A stretch of 64,000 bases of DNA from Pohlia nutans (Eukaryota; Streptophyta; Bryopsida; Bryales; Mniaceae). The DNA lies in the NCBI GenBank assembly GCA_022496805.1, contig CM040094.1, forward strand, positions 17,259,501 through 17,323,500. The letters run 5' to 3'. Positions 10,105-21,419 of the stretch are shown piece by piece. The notes below the pieces were generated by a model that was given only the letters and a program-made list of their open reading frames with translations, was not told where the DNA came from and did not search any database. Within the stretch, counting starts at the first letter, position 1. Each line of letters starts with the position of its first letter. The position numbers and the translations under genes were made by a program.

Positions 10105-11970
10105 TTACTGCGATACACCTAACCACTTTGTGAAGTTCTCGAACTCTGTGTACTCTGAGTCCGAAACCATAGTCTTGTACCATGAAGCACCCTGTTTCTT
10201 GATCAAGGCCTTCTCCTCGGGCTGCACACAAGAGAACCAGATCAGACCGATGCTCGCATGGAACGAACACTGCACTATCCAGAACTAGGACCCAATTGAA
10301 CGGAAAGACTCCGTGACGGACCTTCAGGGAAGAAACGAGAAAAAGAACTGAACTCCAAATCTAGCTAACGTTAAGAAAAATACCTTGAGCTGGCTCCTCT
10401 TGCTCTGCAACTTCTCGGCCTTGTTCTTGGCCTGCCTCTCCTGTGCCAAAAGTTCCATTCTCCTTGCAGACTTGGCGTAAGGGTTGAGCTTGAGAAGAGC
10501 ACCCAAGTTCTTCAATGGGTTCTTCTTCAGCACACGCCTCTTGATGGCCACCTTTGTGGGGCGGACAACGCTCTGGATTTCATCAGAATTGATGATTCTG
10601 GCCAAGTCGGGGTTACCCATGATGTTACGGGGGAGGATGTAGTCCTTCTTCACGAGTGACTTCTTCTCGTGAGTACCGAAGATGGCATCCAGCTTCTCAA
10701 AAGCAGACTGGGTCCAGACGATGAAACGTCCAAGGTGACCACCTTCAACCATGTACCAAACCAAAATATCAGATTACTACCTATGATGCACTCATGAGAA
10801 AATTCATAAACCCTCATTTTAGTGTGTTCTCTTTCCTCTATTACCATTGCAATCGGTCATTGACCGCGCGATCATTAAATGAAACTATGAGCCAATGCAT
10901 ACATTCACATTCCAGTTACCCTACCGCAAAATCCTTATCCCTAACTACATCAACTAGGGCTCCAATTAAACCCTAAGCGTATAAAACGCCTGATATGGCC
11001 ATCTGCAGCATCACTGAACTTTGCAACGGTGGCATTTCCTCATTCGTCCTCAGTTTTCTGATTGCGATACATCATTTTTAAGCTTTCAATACAGCATATT
11101 CTATACTAAAGATCAACAGTGTCAATTGTGTCAAGTTATTTTGCACAAACAGATGCTTTCCAGAGGGGTCCAATTTTCCTACACTACAGACAATACAGTG
11201 GACGCTTAGGGGTTTAAAATAAAGTTCTAACCTGGAGCGAGCTGCAGAAGGTTGAGGCGATCAACGGACACAATCTCGACACCGGGAATGTTTCGGAACG
11301 CCTTGACGAGCTTGGCGCCCTCGGTACCGTAAACGACGAGGGGTCCACGGCGAGAGATGTACCTCCTGTTCCTCATCTTACCTTTGCCAGCCCTAATGGC
11401 ATGGCTGAGCTTAACCTTCTCGACATCAGCATAAGCACCAAGCGACTTGAGGAGCTTCACAGCAGCTGAAGTCTTCTCGATGGCCTCTGCGGCGTTGCCC
11501 AAGACCAAAGGGACCTCAGGAACCTGCTCGATCTTGTGGCCCCTGGCAAGGACCAAAGAGGGGACAGCAGACGCAGCCAATGCGGAGGCAATAGCGTACC
11601 GCTTCTGGTTCAGGTTCACCTTGCGGTGCCAGCGGCGCCAGATCTTCGTGGGCGCGAACATGCGTCCGCCACGGCACATGTTGCCGAAAGCTCCCTGCCC
11701 TGCACGGTGCGTTCCGCCTCCGGGAACCCTAGGGATACGGGAGACCGCACGCCCGGTTCCCCATGACTCGGCTGAGGTTTGGTGCCCCGCCTTCACGCTC
11801 ACGGCGTACGGCTGGCGCTTGTTCTTCGCCAAGGCCGTGTGCACGTCGTGGACAACGTCCGGGCGAATTGGGGCCAGGAACACGGCCGGCAATGTGGCCT
11901 GCGCTCCCTTCTCGCTTCCGTCCACGCTCTGGACGCTCACCAAAGGGCGTGCAGCTGCCGCGGACGCCAT
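10105..11970 (-). CDS. RPL4: 60S ribosomal protein L4 (eL4/uL4 family), three exons
   Basis: Exons by reading are 11970-11232, 10742-10384 and 10221-10105, with GT-AG introns and consistent phase, giving 404 residues, the normal size for plant RPL4. The start is the ATG at 11970 ([14 protein letters not shown]). An upstream in-frame ATG at 12030 adds residues not seen in the family and is more likely 5' UTR. Diagnostic segments include [20 protein letters not shown] and [20 protein letters not shown]. The exon 1/2 join is LLQLAP-GGHLGRF, and the C-terminus is [20 protein letters not shown] followed by LGVSQ. The protein is a structural component of the large cytosolic ribosomal subunit, lining the exit tunnel. 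Intron 1 carries a TTAA-flanked MITE (10970-11213). Confidence 0.95.
10970..11213. mobile_element. TTAA-flanked MITE (piggyBac-like) in RPL4 intron 1
   Basis: The 244-bp element sits between TTAA at 10966-10969 and TTAA at 11214-11217. Its inverted ends are accctaagcgt and acgcttaggggt. The interior (tatggccatctgca, ctcggttttctgattgc-like, cacaaacagatgct) matches repeats at 59.88-60.37 kb in intron 1 of the hydrolase gene. There is no coding capacity. Confidence 0.7.
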
Positions 11971-12354
11971 CGCTAATTCGCGCTTGAGATACCTGCGAGC
12001 ACGAAAGGTGCACTGGAAAAGAGCTTCCACGACAGCCCTGCTCCCCTCTTGGTCGCCTCCAACACCGAGTTAGGGTTTCGATTCTCCTGACGATCTGCGC
12101 CGCTCATCTTCCAGTCCTAGTTTCACCCGGATTGCATCGTATCCGTCGATGGACGTTCCCCTGGATGATTTCGTTCCCCGTGTTCCCGACGAGTCGTCTT
12201 CTCCAGCTCGAGACTGTTGCAATGTTTTCAGTTTCGGAATGAAATTGTCTGTCAAGCCCTAAAAGTTGAGAAAATGCACCTGTACGTCACTGAGGAAAGT
12301 AGACGTGAGGGTTTTTCAGTATTGAGTAAGCATATTTCCATTTCCTATGGCAAT
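11971..12354. promoter_or_regulatory. RPL4 5' UTR and probable promoter region
   Basis: This region lies directly upstream of the RPL4 start. It contains an AGGGTTT-type motif on the minus strand near 12075 (forward tagggtttcgattctcc), reminiscent of the telo-box often found upstream of plant ribosomal protein genes. The function is inferred from position. Confidence 0.35.
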
Positions 12355-12448
12355 TTTAACCCTTTAGTGCCCAAGTGGTCAATGGGTCACCAAAAAATGA
12401 AATGTTGTAAAATTTATGAACCATCTTAGCCCAATGAATGTATAAAGT
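12355..12448. repeat. Lone end of a TTAA-CCCTTTAGTGCC family element
   Basis: The sequence ttaaccctttagtgccc at about 12356-12372 matches the terminus of the TTAA element at 48381-49183. The opposite end was not found, so this is a fragment. Confidence 0.4.
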
Positions 12449-12569
12449 CACTAGTAGAAAAAGGTGGCCCTTCCCAAGGACATGCCCAAGCAAAATCACT
12501 GTGCATGCGTAGAATTGAGCACTACTTGCCTCGGTATCTCCCTGGGCAGTGCCACCTTTTCTACTAGTG
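12449..12569. mobile_element. CACTA-type MITE, 121 bp
   Basis: Perfect-looking inverted ends cactagtagaaaaaggtggc and gccaccttttctactagtg are flanked by the 3-bp duplication AGT (12446-12448 and 12570-12572). CACTA termini plus a 3-bp target duplication define the CACTA/EnSpm superfamily. There is no coding capacity. Confidence 0.85.
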
Positions 12570-12595
12570 AGTTCAAATGTGTAACTTTTGATTCT

Positions 12596-12690
12596 AACAC
12601 ACCTTTCGTTAAAATTGAACCACATTTCATTAAAACTAAACTACTAGATTGAAAAAGGAATGGGGAGTGCTACCCTTTGAAATAGAGATA
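12596..12690. repeat. Half copy of the foldback MITE seen at 16656-16907
   Basis: The run acacacctttcgttaaaatt through gtgctaccctttgaaatag matches the left arm of the foldback elements at 16656-16907 and 62124-62389. The right arm is absent and is replaced by A-rich sequence. Confidence 0.6.
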
Positions 12691-12714
12691 GGTCCCCAAT
12701 TTTTAACACTATTG

Positions 12715-13100
12715 ATTACAATTTTTTTAATAAAAACCAAAAAACCATAAAAACAAAAACACAAAAAAACAAAAACACAAAAAAACATAAAAAGAAAAAA
12801 ACTGAAAATGAAAAATAACAAAAACGTAGAAGAGTAAATAAGATATTAAGATTAATCACAAAATTAAAAAATTAAAATAAGTTAAAAACAAAAAACCCCA
12901 CAAACACACCAGAAACCAAAGAATAAATAAAACCAAAGAAAAACATAACGAAACAAAACAAAAGAGAAATGCAAAAAAGTTTTAAAGTAATAAATACATT
13001 AAAAAAATTAAAAATTAAAACAAAAAATTTTATAAAAAAATAATGAAATAAAATAAAACCAAAAAAAATTATATATTATAAAAAAATTAAAGAAAAAAAT
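12715..13100. repeat. A-rich low-complexity tract
   Basis: Strongly A-biased sequence with recurring aaaaacacaaaaaaac-like phrases. It looks like expansion of an A-rich tail. No gene. Confidence 0.7.
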
Positions 13101-13103
13101 AAC

Positions 13104-13345
13104 CCACTCCATAGGGTTCCACAGTACTAAACATATACAAGTCTATGTCAATGCACTAAAAGCATATAGATACAATAAACATGTTTGACGTATATTTATA
13201 TTAAGCATGTATTTAGGACAAAATAGATCTGTATACAAAGGTTTTTAGACATACAACCCTAGTATACGAAGGGGTTCTTAGAAGGGGTCTTAAACGCACG
13301 TGGTTATCAAACATAATGTCAAGTGGAACCCCGGAGAAACCGACT
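13104..13345. mobile_element. Diverged copy of the hAT-like MITE at 38112-38382
   Basis: Shared phrases with 38112-38382 include gtactaaacat, a stretch like atctgtatacaaaggttttt, agacatacaac, and cgaaggggttcttagaaggg followed by cacgtg. The ends have decayed. Confidence 0.6.
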
Positions 13346-14649
13346 CTTTGAGTTGACTTCTCTTCAAGACACTTCCAAAGCGTTAAAGATGTTTGGCCAC
13401 AAATCCTCTTTGCCCATTTCTCCATACTCATTGCAAATTTCTTTTCAACACTCCGCCCCTCTTCCTCACTGTCTCCTTTCTCTATAACAACTATTGTCTT
13501 TTGGCTTGAATGCCAAAAGGTTTCTTGCTAGGAATTATGTAGGAAACAAGAAGATACGCTTTCTTTTCAAGTACATTAAGGCTGGCATACGTTACAAGGT
13601 CTTTGTTGATTTAAATTTAGGGTAATCTTTTGATCCATCGATATTCATATTGGATTTTATATAGGTTGTTCTTTTCAATTAGATTTCTCAGCTCTTCTTC
13701 TATAGATCATAATCCGATTAGATGTTATAAAGAATTCTTTGGTGAATGGAACTAACTGAACTCCTCTTGGTGTACATGTACGCGTGCGTTTGTGGCAGAG
13801 AGAGCAAGCGATAAATACTTCATGGTCATCTTGTAAAAGCCAAGAATTAGCAAACATGACAGGTAACCTTTAGTTGTGGAGTGTTTCTTTCTTGGATTGA
13901 GATCAGAGATGAGCGATGAAGCAAATGACTTTTGTTAGAAGTATTGTTTTCTTGCAAAAAAACATAAGGCAAACAAGTAGATAACTTTTTGTAGAAGTGT
14001 TGATTCTTTTCGGAGATGGGAGCAAAGAAAAAGGTACGGGAGACTTGTGTGTTAAATTAATTGAGGTAATACTTTAATATAAGAATTTTTGCAATATGTT
14101 TGGTTCTATATTAGCAATAACTTTGGAAAGACGCCGATGCTTACATTAAAAGCATTTCATGTTTTTTAGAAGAATTTGCAACGATGTTAAGTACCCAATA
14201 ACCTTTCGTTGTGGTGTTATCTGTTTGGGTGGAGATGAGAAACAAACAATGCAACAACTAACCTTTCATTAAAGCATGTTGTTTTTTGTGAAAGTGAAAG
14301 CTTAGCAAAATGGTAGATAGGTTTTTTTTTAAAAGCAATATTTCTTTTTTGAAAATGAGGGTGACGAAAGAGGCATAAGAGACTTAGCTATTGAATTATT
14401 TAAGGACGATAGTATTTTTTTACATGACAGTGTTTACTAAATGCTTATTTCTATACAAAAGCAATAATTGCAAGGACTCCGATGCTTACATGATTGTAAA
14501 TTAGTCTCATCAGAATTCTAACCCTAAACTTTTAGGATGAGGATACTAGGTTACGACAATTGAAAAGTGCTACCGTAGTAAAAGTTTACGAATAATCAAA
14601 GTATACAACCAATACTAATGTGATACATTCAAGTTGATTTACAGACACC
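13346..14649. other. AT-rich intergenic region with a degenerate tandem repeat
   Basis: No gene is seen. Between about 13860 and 14360 a loose repeat recurs several times with phrases like aacctttcgttgtggtgtt, gagatgagaaacaa and gtagaagtgttg. This suggests an old, decayed minisatellite. The last 100 bp would be the 5' flank of the F-box copy. Confidence 0.4.
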
Positions 14650-15861
14650 ATGAGGGCCAAGAGGCAAAAGTTGATGGACGCAGAGGTATGGAGTAGGTTG
14701 CAAGACCACATCCCTCTCCAACTCCTATACGAAAAGCTTTCGCAAGACGATCTCTACCGCCTTCGTCTAGTTTCCAAAGAGTGGAACCGCACTTCACTCC
14801 AAAGGGTACTCCCAAAGAACTCCTTTGTGGCTATCATCACATGGACGCGAAATGAAGGAGAAGATTGGGAGGATCATTACCTCAACGGGATCGTCACCTA
14901 TGACGACAACAAGAACGTGCACACATTGACTTTCCACAACGAGCACTTCCGCCTCCGTCCTAAAGAGCGTCACGTTCCGCCGTTTGAAGTCGAAGGTCTC
15001 ATTCTCTGCCACCACTCCAACAACATGCAGGAGCGCGGCGTCTTGAACGTCCACACCCAAATGTGGCACGTCATTCCTGAAGCTCCAAACAAGAGTGACA
15101 CGATCTGTGTTTGTGGCTTGATCGTGGACACATCAATCAAGCCGTTCACGTTCAAGCTCATCGAAGGGTGTCTAGACATTGCGACGCAGATCTACGACTA
15201 GCAGACCAAAACGTGGAGCATCACACGCTTGCACTTGTGGGAAGAATATGAGAATCTAGCGTATGTCGGCGAGTACACTTGTGTGTGCTGGAACGGAAAT
15301 GTCTACATCTCGGTATATGAGAATGTCATCTTGAAGTACTCGTTGATCGATGACTTGTGGATTGCGTCGGAGTTACCGGCGGTAATAACTCCAGTTGAAC
15401 ACAACATGTAAGGAGTGTGGGAGAGCCGGATCTGCACCGTCCGGGAGAATTTGGAAGATCAAGGAGTGACGGTGTGGGAGATTGTGAATGAAGAAACGCA
15501 AGAATGGGTGGAGTATGCGAACATGCCGAATGAGTTGTATGAGTGGATGTGTAAGCATGATTTTCTTCTCGCTAGGGACGATGACCACGACGGACAGCTT
15601 AGGTGCAACTATATGAGGACTTTCTTTCGGAATGGGTGCGTTTTGTTCTGTTTGTGGACGTGGTATACTCATGCCGATGCATTTGTGTTGTTCAATATGA
15701 CGACGAAGGAGTGGTTGAAGGTGGACTCAAATTTTGGAGATGCTGTTGATGAAGATGATGACGAAGATGGAGATGCGGAACACGATGAAGAAGTTGAAGA
15801 GGCGAAAGAAAATGAAAAAGGTGAAGTGGATGGAGAGGTTTAAGATGACACTGAAGAATGA
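14650..15861 (+). pseudogene. F-box protein gene copy 1, broken by in-frame stops
   Basis: A single frame from ATG 14650 continues past stops at 15199-15201 (TAG), 15409-15411 (TAA) and 15841-15843 (TAA) to TGA at 15859-15861. Residues about 12-60 form an F-box: WSRLQDHIPLQLLYEKLSQD, DLYRLRLVSKEWNR. The rest resembles the F-box-associated/kelch-like region of plant F-box proteins (for example MWHVIPEAP and WEIVNEETQEWVEYANMP). It ends in a very acidic Asp/Glu tail. Comparison with copy 2 (63416-64000) shows that the second and third stops are mutations: copy 2 has ACG TTG and CAA there. An intact relative would be a substrate adaptor of an SCF ubiquitin ligase. A short product ending at 15198 with only the F-box is conceivable but unproven. 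Confidence 0.8.
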
Positions 15862-15974
15862 TTATTATGAAACAAGATGGTGTTGTCGAAGATGATGATG
15901 AAAATGGAGATGTGGAAGAGAATGAGAAAGATGAAGAGGTCGAAAGTGATGATGAAGAACTATGATTGTGAGGT

Positions 15975-16655
15975 AGTTTGGTAGTTTCGATATGGAATGA
16001 AGTTTTTTGTGTCTATAAGGTTGAGTGAAGAGGATTTTTTGTAGAGGTTAAGAATGCAATGACGTTCTTTTATATTCCGTGCGGTGGAGAATGATACTCT
16101 TTTGAGTTCAACCCCATGGATGAAGAGGTAGTGTTGTGAGTCATGATAAAAATGGATTAAAGCTCATGATTTAACAAGGGTGGGTGAAGGGATAGTGTTG
16201 TGATGTATATTAAGAATTAATGAAATGAAACTCTTTTGTGTTCATCTCGGGTGGATGAAGAGGTGTTGTTGTGGTTTGTGAATGTTAAAATGCAATGAAA
16301 CTCTTTTGTATTAAACGTTGAGGTGAATGAAGCTCTTTTGTTTTCAATGATATAAATGAAAGTATAGTGGTATGATTCAAGTTAAATATGGAATGAAGCT
16401 CTTTAATTTTTGTTCAAGAAAGGTGGGTGAAGAGGTATTGTTGTGAATGTTATGAATGGAATGAAACTATTTTGTATTCTATAGTGTAGGTGAAGTTTTA
16501 TTGTGATTCATTTTAAGAATGGAATGGAGCTCTTTTGTGTCCAATAGGATGGGTGAAGGAGTATTGTTGTGAATGTAAAAATAGAATGAGGTTCTTTAAT
16601 GTTGAACACATTAGGTCAAGAGGTATTTTTGTGAATGTTAATGATGGAATGAAGT
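15975..16655. repeat. Degenerate tandem repeat, about 60-75 bp unit
   Basis: About nine diverged units resemble gtgggtgaagaggtattgtt, then gtgaatgttaagaatggaat, then gaagctcttttgtgttcaa. The same array, inverted, lies at about 62400-63310 next to F-box copy 2. Confidence 0.7.
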
Positions 16656-16907
16656 GACACACATTTCGTTAAAATTGGACCACATTTTGTTAAAACTAAA
16701 CTACCATATTGGAAAAGTGATGGGGAGTGCTACCCTTTGAAATTGAGATAGGTCCTTAATTTTTCTACATTGCTCTTATTCGTGAAATAAGAGTGTAGAA
16801 AAATTGAAGAACTATCTGTATTGCAAAGGGTAGCACTGTCCATCACTTTTTCAATCTGATAGTCTAAAGTTAACAAAATGTGGTTCAATTTTAACAAAAT
16901 GTGTGTT
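16656..16907. mobile_element. Foldback MITE with about 115-bp arms
   Basis: The left arm begins acacacatttcgttaaaatt and the right arm ends ttttaacaaaatgtgtgtt. The arms also share the phrase gtgctaccctttg/caaagggtagcac, and a short spacer has its own small inverted repeat (ctcttattcgtgaaataaga). A second full copy is at 62124-62389, in the mirrored duplicate. Confidence 0.8.
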
Positions 16908-18788
16908 AAATTTCTTTAAGTGATGGAAAAAGAAGAAAATTGGAATTTGACTTTCTTAGATATCTAAATAACTATGTACATAATACCAAAATATTGCAAA
17001 CACCTCAAAATACAATAAGTACTTACGAATACAACACATGTACAATGCGGTATTTTCTTGTGTTCAAAGGTTTGTTATTTGGTATTTACTTTTTTGATTG
17101 TGTTCTCTTATTCATGTTCCACTAGTGTATGTATTCCAATCTTGACTCATGTGCCAACTCTTTTCATATTATAACATATGAATTATTGTCCTAAACCATA
17201 TACGTATAAGTCACTATCATTTATAAAACCCACAATAATTATGTGAGAATCTAGTCTTAACATGAAAGATCGCAATGGAGAACTGTTGACACAAAACATT
17301 ATTGAATTTCTTCATTTTCATTTTTAAAAATTCATTATATATGTATGTATATATTTATTTATTTAGTTTTGTTTGTGTGTGTGCGAACGCCCGTGTGTGG
17401 GGTAAAGTTATCATATGGTTTCTATCACGTACTTCACTACAAGAGTTTTGAATTCATGATGTATTTTATTCATAATTATATTAGCCCGTAGTAGAGTTCA
17501 ACACGATAGTTCTAGCAATAAAATCGTCTTGTGTGTATTGTTTGAATTATATTATAAACTAGGTTGTCCCATAGTAGAATCATCCTCGCATGTATAGATG
17601 CATGTTTTTTTTTGTTATCAATGAAATAAATTTATATTTCATTTTCAAAAGACAAAATGAAATCCTCTAAAACGTAACTAAATTATCTTTTCAAACTAAT
17701 TGGATTTTATTGATGTTTCATGTTTCATATCCTTCATTAGAATCTTTCCATTTTTTCCCAACTAAAGATCATTTGCGTACACTAAATTGAATTTGGTGCT
17801 CATTTGTATGTAAAGTGTTTTGATTGTACTTACACCCTCAATTTCACAAATGCAAGGGCAAAGGAGGTGTTCATTACATAGAAGAAAAGTCTTCTAAGAA
17901 GGGGTATCTATATCAAAAAGATTTTCATGATTCTATTTCATGTAGTAGAAGATATCGATTTTCAAAAAGGTCTATCATTTGGAATTACATTAATTAAGAA
18001 AAAATAAAAATTGTCAAATTTAACATAAACTAGTTTATACAGTGAACAGAGGTGTTACTGATACGATGGAAAACCCCTTGAAAAAGGGACATCACAATCA
18101 AGGCTTCATACAATTTAGATCTACAAGGTATGATGTATTAAATTTCAAAATATTTTTATCCTCAAATTTCATATAATAGGAAAATTACCCAAAATGGAAC
18201 TTTAGTATAAGTTGGTTAATTGTAATTGTGACAATGATTCAAGCTATACTTGCTACATCCTATATATCATAGTAGATGATTATTGTCTACTGGTATCTCT
18301 CGCTATGACATCGAAGAAACCTCATTCTCAACCACTGATTTCTCAACCCTAAAGACAGGCTTCTCACCCATTTCTCAACAGAAATTTCTAAAATTCTCTT
18401 TACACTCTGTCTTTGGAATAAAATACAACCCTTCACCGACACCATTGGCCTTCCGCCCTCGCAGCAATGCATCCCAGTATTCATAAAACCTCTCCTCAAG
18501 ATATTTGTTCCACCCCAACACTCCCTTTTGTTCCAGTGAGACTTGGATGTGTGTATGAATGACGCCTCATTTCTTTAGTGGTAACAAACGCCTTGCTAAT
18601 ATTGCACATGCATCTGCAAATCTCCAGCACCAGCAACTGCAATTAGAGCTAAATTGGATATAAGCGTGGCCATTTTGGCGAGAATCGAGGAGTGTAGCTG
18701 CGGTACACTCGGGTACAAGTTGCTTACAAACTTTTTGACTCCTCCCTCATAAAAACAAAGTCCCTTCCCTAAATTGTAATGTGCTAGT
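16908..18788. other. AT-rich intergenic region; no gene supported
   Basis: The small open frames here look random. The stretch 18660-18788 is the left part of a segment duplicated at 20940-21845 (phrases gcttacaaactttttgactc and ccctaaattgtaatgtgct). Confidence 0.4.
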
Positions 18789-19080
18789 CAGTGCTCTCAG
18801 AACCACTTTGTGACATTTAGCACAGGGTGCTACCTCCCACATAAATGGTAGATACTTTTGCTACCTTGTGAATGTACTACTCACGATACCTCTATAATAT
18901 CCGGCAATACCCTTGATATATTAAGGTGATACCATGGTGATACCCTTGCTACAGATTTATAACATGATGAGCATTCTCGCTACATTTCAATTTTTTTTTC
19001 ATTTTCTTTCTTTGTATGTTTAGCAGCCTCATTTTTTGGGTAGAAATCCAGCTAATATTAGCCACTTTTGAGATCACTGG
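18789..19080. mobile_element. TIR MITE; empty site present at about 21824-21845
   Basis: Ends are cagtgctctcagaacc and gccacttttgagatcactgg. Flanks (ccctaaattgtaatgtgct and gatatggcacccatgg) are joined directly in the related segment near 21824-21852, which shows the unoccupied site. A second copy with cleaner TIRs is at 60898-61214. The duplication is about 6 bp (tgctag/tgcttg); superfamily uncertain. Confidence 0.7.
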
Positions 19081-19291
19081 TGCTTGATATGGCACCCATG
19101 GACCTACAAATTGAAAGAGACATTCCTACTCTAGTCCTCTACTGGTAGGAATTTTTTCTTACCATATTTGCAATCTTCATAATCAATGTGGCCACTTGAT
19201 ATAGGATTTACCTACTTTCAATGCTTACGAAAAAAATTGTAAGCATGTTGTATCCGACTGTACATTGATCAATGTGATCAGCTGCAGGGAG
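19081..19291. other. Intergenic; left part of the duplicated 18.7/21.8 kb segment
   Basis: Similar to 21845-22020 (shared phrases ggaattttttcttaccatat and ctactttcaatgcttac). No gene. Confidence 0.4.
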
Positions 19292-19543
19292 AAACCCTAA
19301 ACCCTAAACCCTGAAACATGACTCGTGATTTTACAGTTGCTTTGTAAGCGTCGGATGGAAACAGATTTTCAGTACTCGCACTGTTGCATTCCCAGGCACT
19401 GCAAGGTTCACATGGTCAAACCCTAAACCCTAAACCCTGAATCATGAGTCGTGATTTTACGGTTGCTTTGTGCGCGTCAGATGGAAGCAGGTTTTCAGTA
19501 CTCGCACTGTGGCATTCCCAGGCAACGCAAGGTTGACAGCGTT
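19292..19543. repeat. 126-bp tandem duplication of TilS 3' end with telomere-like repeats
   Basis: Two copies start at 19292 and 19418. Each begins with three CCCTAAA-type units and contains the C-terminal codons of the lysidine synthase gene. The outer copy is diverged and lies beyond the stop codon. Confidence 0.85.
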
Positions 19544-20695
19544 TTGAGTATTGTCACAAGAAGCCCGCAAGCGCTCCACATGATCAAACCCTAAGGCTCT
19601 CCCCGTGAACCGCTCGACGAATTGCTTCACAACGCGACGTTGCAAGGCAAGCGGCAGCGATTGCACGATTCCGATGTCCAGTTTCCTACCCTCTCCGTCG
19701 TCGTCCTCCGTCTCCGCCTTCCTCAAAATACTCTCACACACATTCTCAAGGTACTGCTGATCGGCGTGCAAAATCTCCGCGCACCGAGCCAGGGACTTGT
19801 CCACAGACTCGTTGAAATTCTCCCGCAAGTACGGGAGAAGCTCGTGACGGATGCGGTTGCGGTCAATCTCCAGCGACATGTTGCTCGCATCGGGCCACAA
19901 CGGCAACCCTAATTCATCACAGTACTCCCGAATCTCTGTTCTCGTAAACCCTAGAAGCGGTCTCACAAGCGCCACCTCCTTTCTCGAACCAACGATTCCC
20001 GTGAACGCTGAAAGCTCCGGGGACAAAACGCGTTTCCATGTTAACGATTGGAGCCCGAGGAGCCCCGAGCCGCGGAAGAGGTTATGTAAAAGAGTCTCCA
20101 CGCGGTCGCTGGCGGTGTGCGCTGTGACAATGGAGCTGAATCCATGCCGAAGCGCAATCCGTCGTAAGACGCCGTAGCGCCATGTGCGCGCAAGAGACTC
20201 TCCTGGAACAGGGGAGGTTGTCACTGCTTGGTAGTAATTCATCCCCAGGCTTGCTGCAATCTGGGAGACGTGGGAGCCTTGGTTCTGCGATGACGACGAC
20301 CACTGATGGTCGCAGTGCGCCACGCCTATCATCCAGTCCCAGTGCTCACGGAGAGTCGCGAGCATGCGAAGCAGAGAAACCGAGTCTTGCCCACCGGAGA
20401 CGGCAACGAGAATCTTCTCCCCGGGACGAAACAGGCTCTGCTCGCGAATCGTTCTGGACAATCGTTGGCTGAAGCTGCGCTCGATTCTTGCTGTGCTCGA
20501 GGAAATGGGAAGGTTGGGGCTCTTGCTCAGGAGCGTCGACCAGTCTATTGATTCTCCTCCTTCCCCTCTCGCGCGAGTGAACTGCCTCCTCTTCCCCAAT
20601 GGTTCTCCCTGTTTACCGAATTGCGACGGCGTAGCGATGAGCGTCCCCGCCCCTACTGTAAGCCCCAACATCTTGCGCTGGAAAACAATGCACAA
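19457..20695 (-). CDS. tilS: tRNA(Ile)-lysidine synthase-like protein, probably organellar
   Basis: A single-exon frame of 412 codons. After about 90 N-terminal residues with few acidic residues at the start (candidate transit peptide, MLGLTVGAGTLIATPSQFGK) comes the N-type ATP-pyrophosphatase P-loop ILVAVSGGQDSVSLLRML. This is followed by GVAHCDHQW, SLARTWRYGVLRRIA, IVTAHTASDRVETLLHNLFR and RPLLGFTRTEIREYC, then IDRNRIRHELLPYLRENF. These are TilS signatures. The enzyme converts C34 of tRNA-Ile(CAU) to lysidine, enabling AUA decoding in plastids, and nuclear homologues are known in plants. The start is either 20695 or the second Met at 20671; the latter gives a tidier leader. The C-terminal segment is tandemly duplicated downstream (19292-19543). 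Targeting is inferred. Confidence 0.9.
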   Translation of the reverse strand: MCIVFQRKMLGLTVGAGTLIATPSQFGKQGEPLGKRRQFTRARGEGGESIDWSTLLSKSPNLPISSSTARIERSFSQRLSRTIREQSLFRPGEKILVAVSGGQDSVSLLRMLATLREHWDWMIGVAHCDHQWSSSSQNQGSHVSQIAASLGMNYYQAVTTSPVPGESLARTWRYGVLRRIALRHGFSSIVTAHTASDRVETLLHNLFRGSGLLGLQSLTWKRVLSPELSAFTGIVGSRKEVALVRPLLGFTRTEIREYCDELGLPLWPDASNMSLEIDRNRIRHELLPYLRENFNESVDKSLARCAEILHADQQYLENVCESILRKAETEDDDGEGRKLDIGIVQSLPLALQRRVVKQFVERFTGRALGFDHVERLRASCDNTQNAVNLALPGNATVRVLKTCFHLTRTKQP

Positions 20696-20993
20696 TAGCT
20701 AGGATCAGATGACAGTCTAATGGTTCTGCTGGAAATCTATACACATTGTAGCTTGATATTCTTGTGACGATAGTTAGAATCGATTCAAATCGCCATGACC
20801 GGGCAGGTTCTACATGGCCTAGAATTGCATCAATCAAACGGGCTCTGAGATAAACGGGGAATTGCGGAGGGGAGTCATGGCAACATCCTACAAATGGACC
20901 TCTGTAATGCTAAGTTAGAGCGAATTCCCCTCTGAAAAGCATCCTTCTACGGTACAGACGGGTACAAGTAGCTTACAAACTTTTTGACTCCTA
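20696..20993. other. TilS upstream region; no further gene
   Basis: Presumably the TilS 5' UTR/promoter followed by the start of the segment duplicated from 18.7 kb (gtacaagtagcttacaaact at about 20962). Confidence 0.35.
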
Positions 20994-21416
20994 AGGTAGT
21001 TACCCCATTTCCAACTGAATAAGAAAAAGAAATATGGATATGAGGCATTGATATTATTTAGTATTATTATTTTTTAGAGTTCAGCAAGAAGAAATAGATT
21101 TCAACACAAGTTGAAACATAATTTTTGGATGAAGAATGAATTAGTTATGAATTTTCAAAGTCGAAGTATGACACATCCCATTCACGTCATATAGGTAGAG
21201 CACTTTCTGTCTAAAGAAGATTTTTATTGCACACACCAAAGATGCTTAAACCAACAACAACGAATCCATAACCACACCTACATATACTTAAATCAACAAG
21301 AGAGAACCCATTACCAACTGTAACTCATGCTACAACCAACACCATTGGAGCATTAATTGTGGAAAATGCCCCTAGCTGTTGGTAAAAGGCGCCAGTTGGG
21401 AATGAGGTAACCACCT
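20994..21416. mobile_element. TA-flanked MITE (mariner-like), copy 1
   Basis: The left end aggtagttaccccatttcc and right end gggaatgaggtaaccacc are inverted, with TA on each side. It is the same family as 30030-30446, in the opposite orientation. It is absent from the related segment at about 18735, which supports insertion. Confidence 0.75.
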
Positions 21417-21419
21417 AAA

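Noticed and set aside
11971..12030. Upstream in-frame ATG of RPL4 at 12030
   Set aside because: The extra 20 residues are not typical of the family, and [14 protein letters not shown] at 11970 is the standard start.
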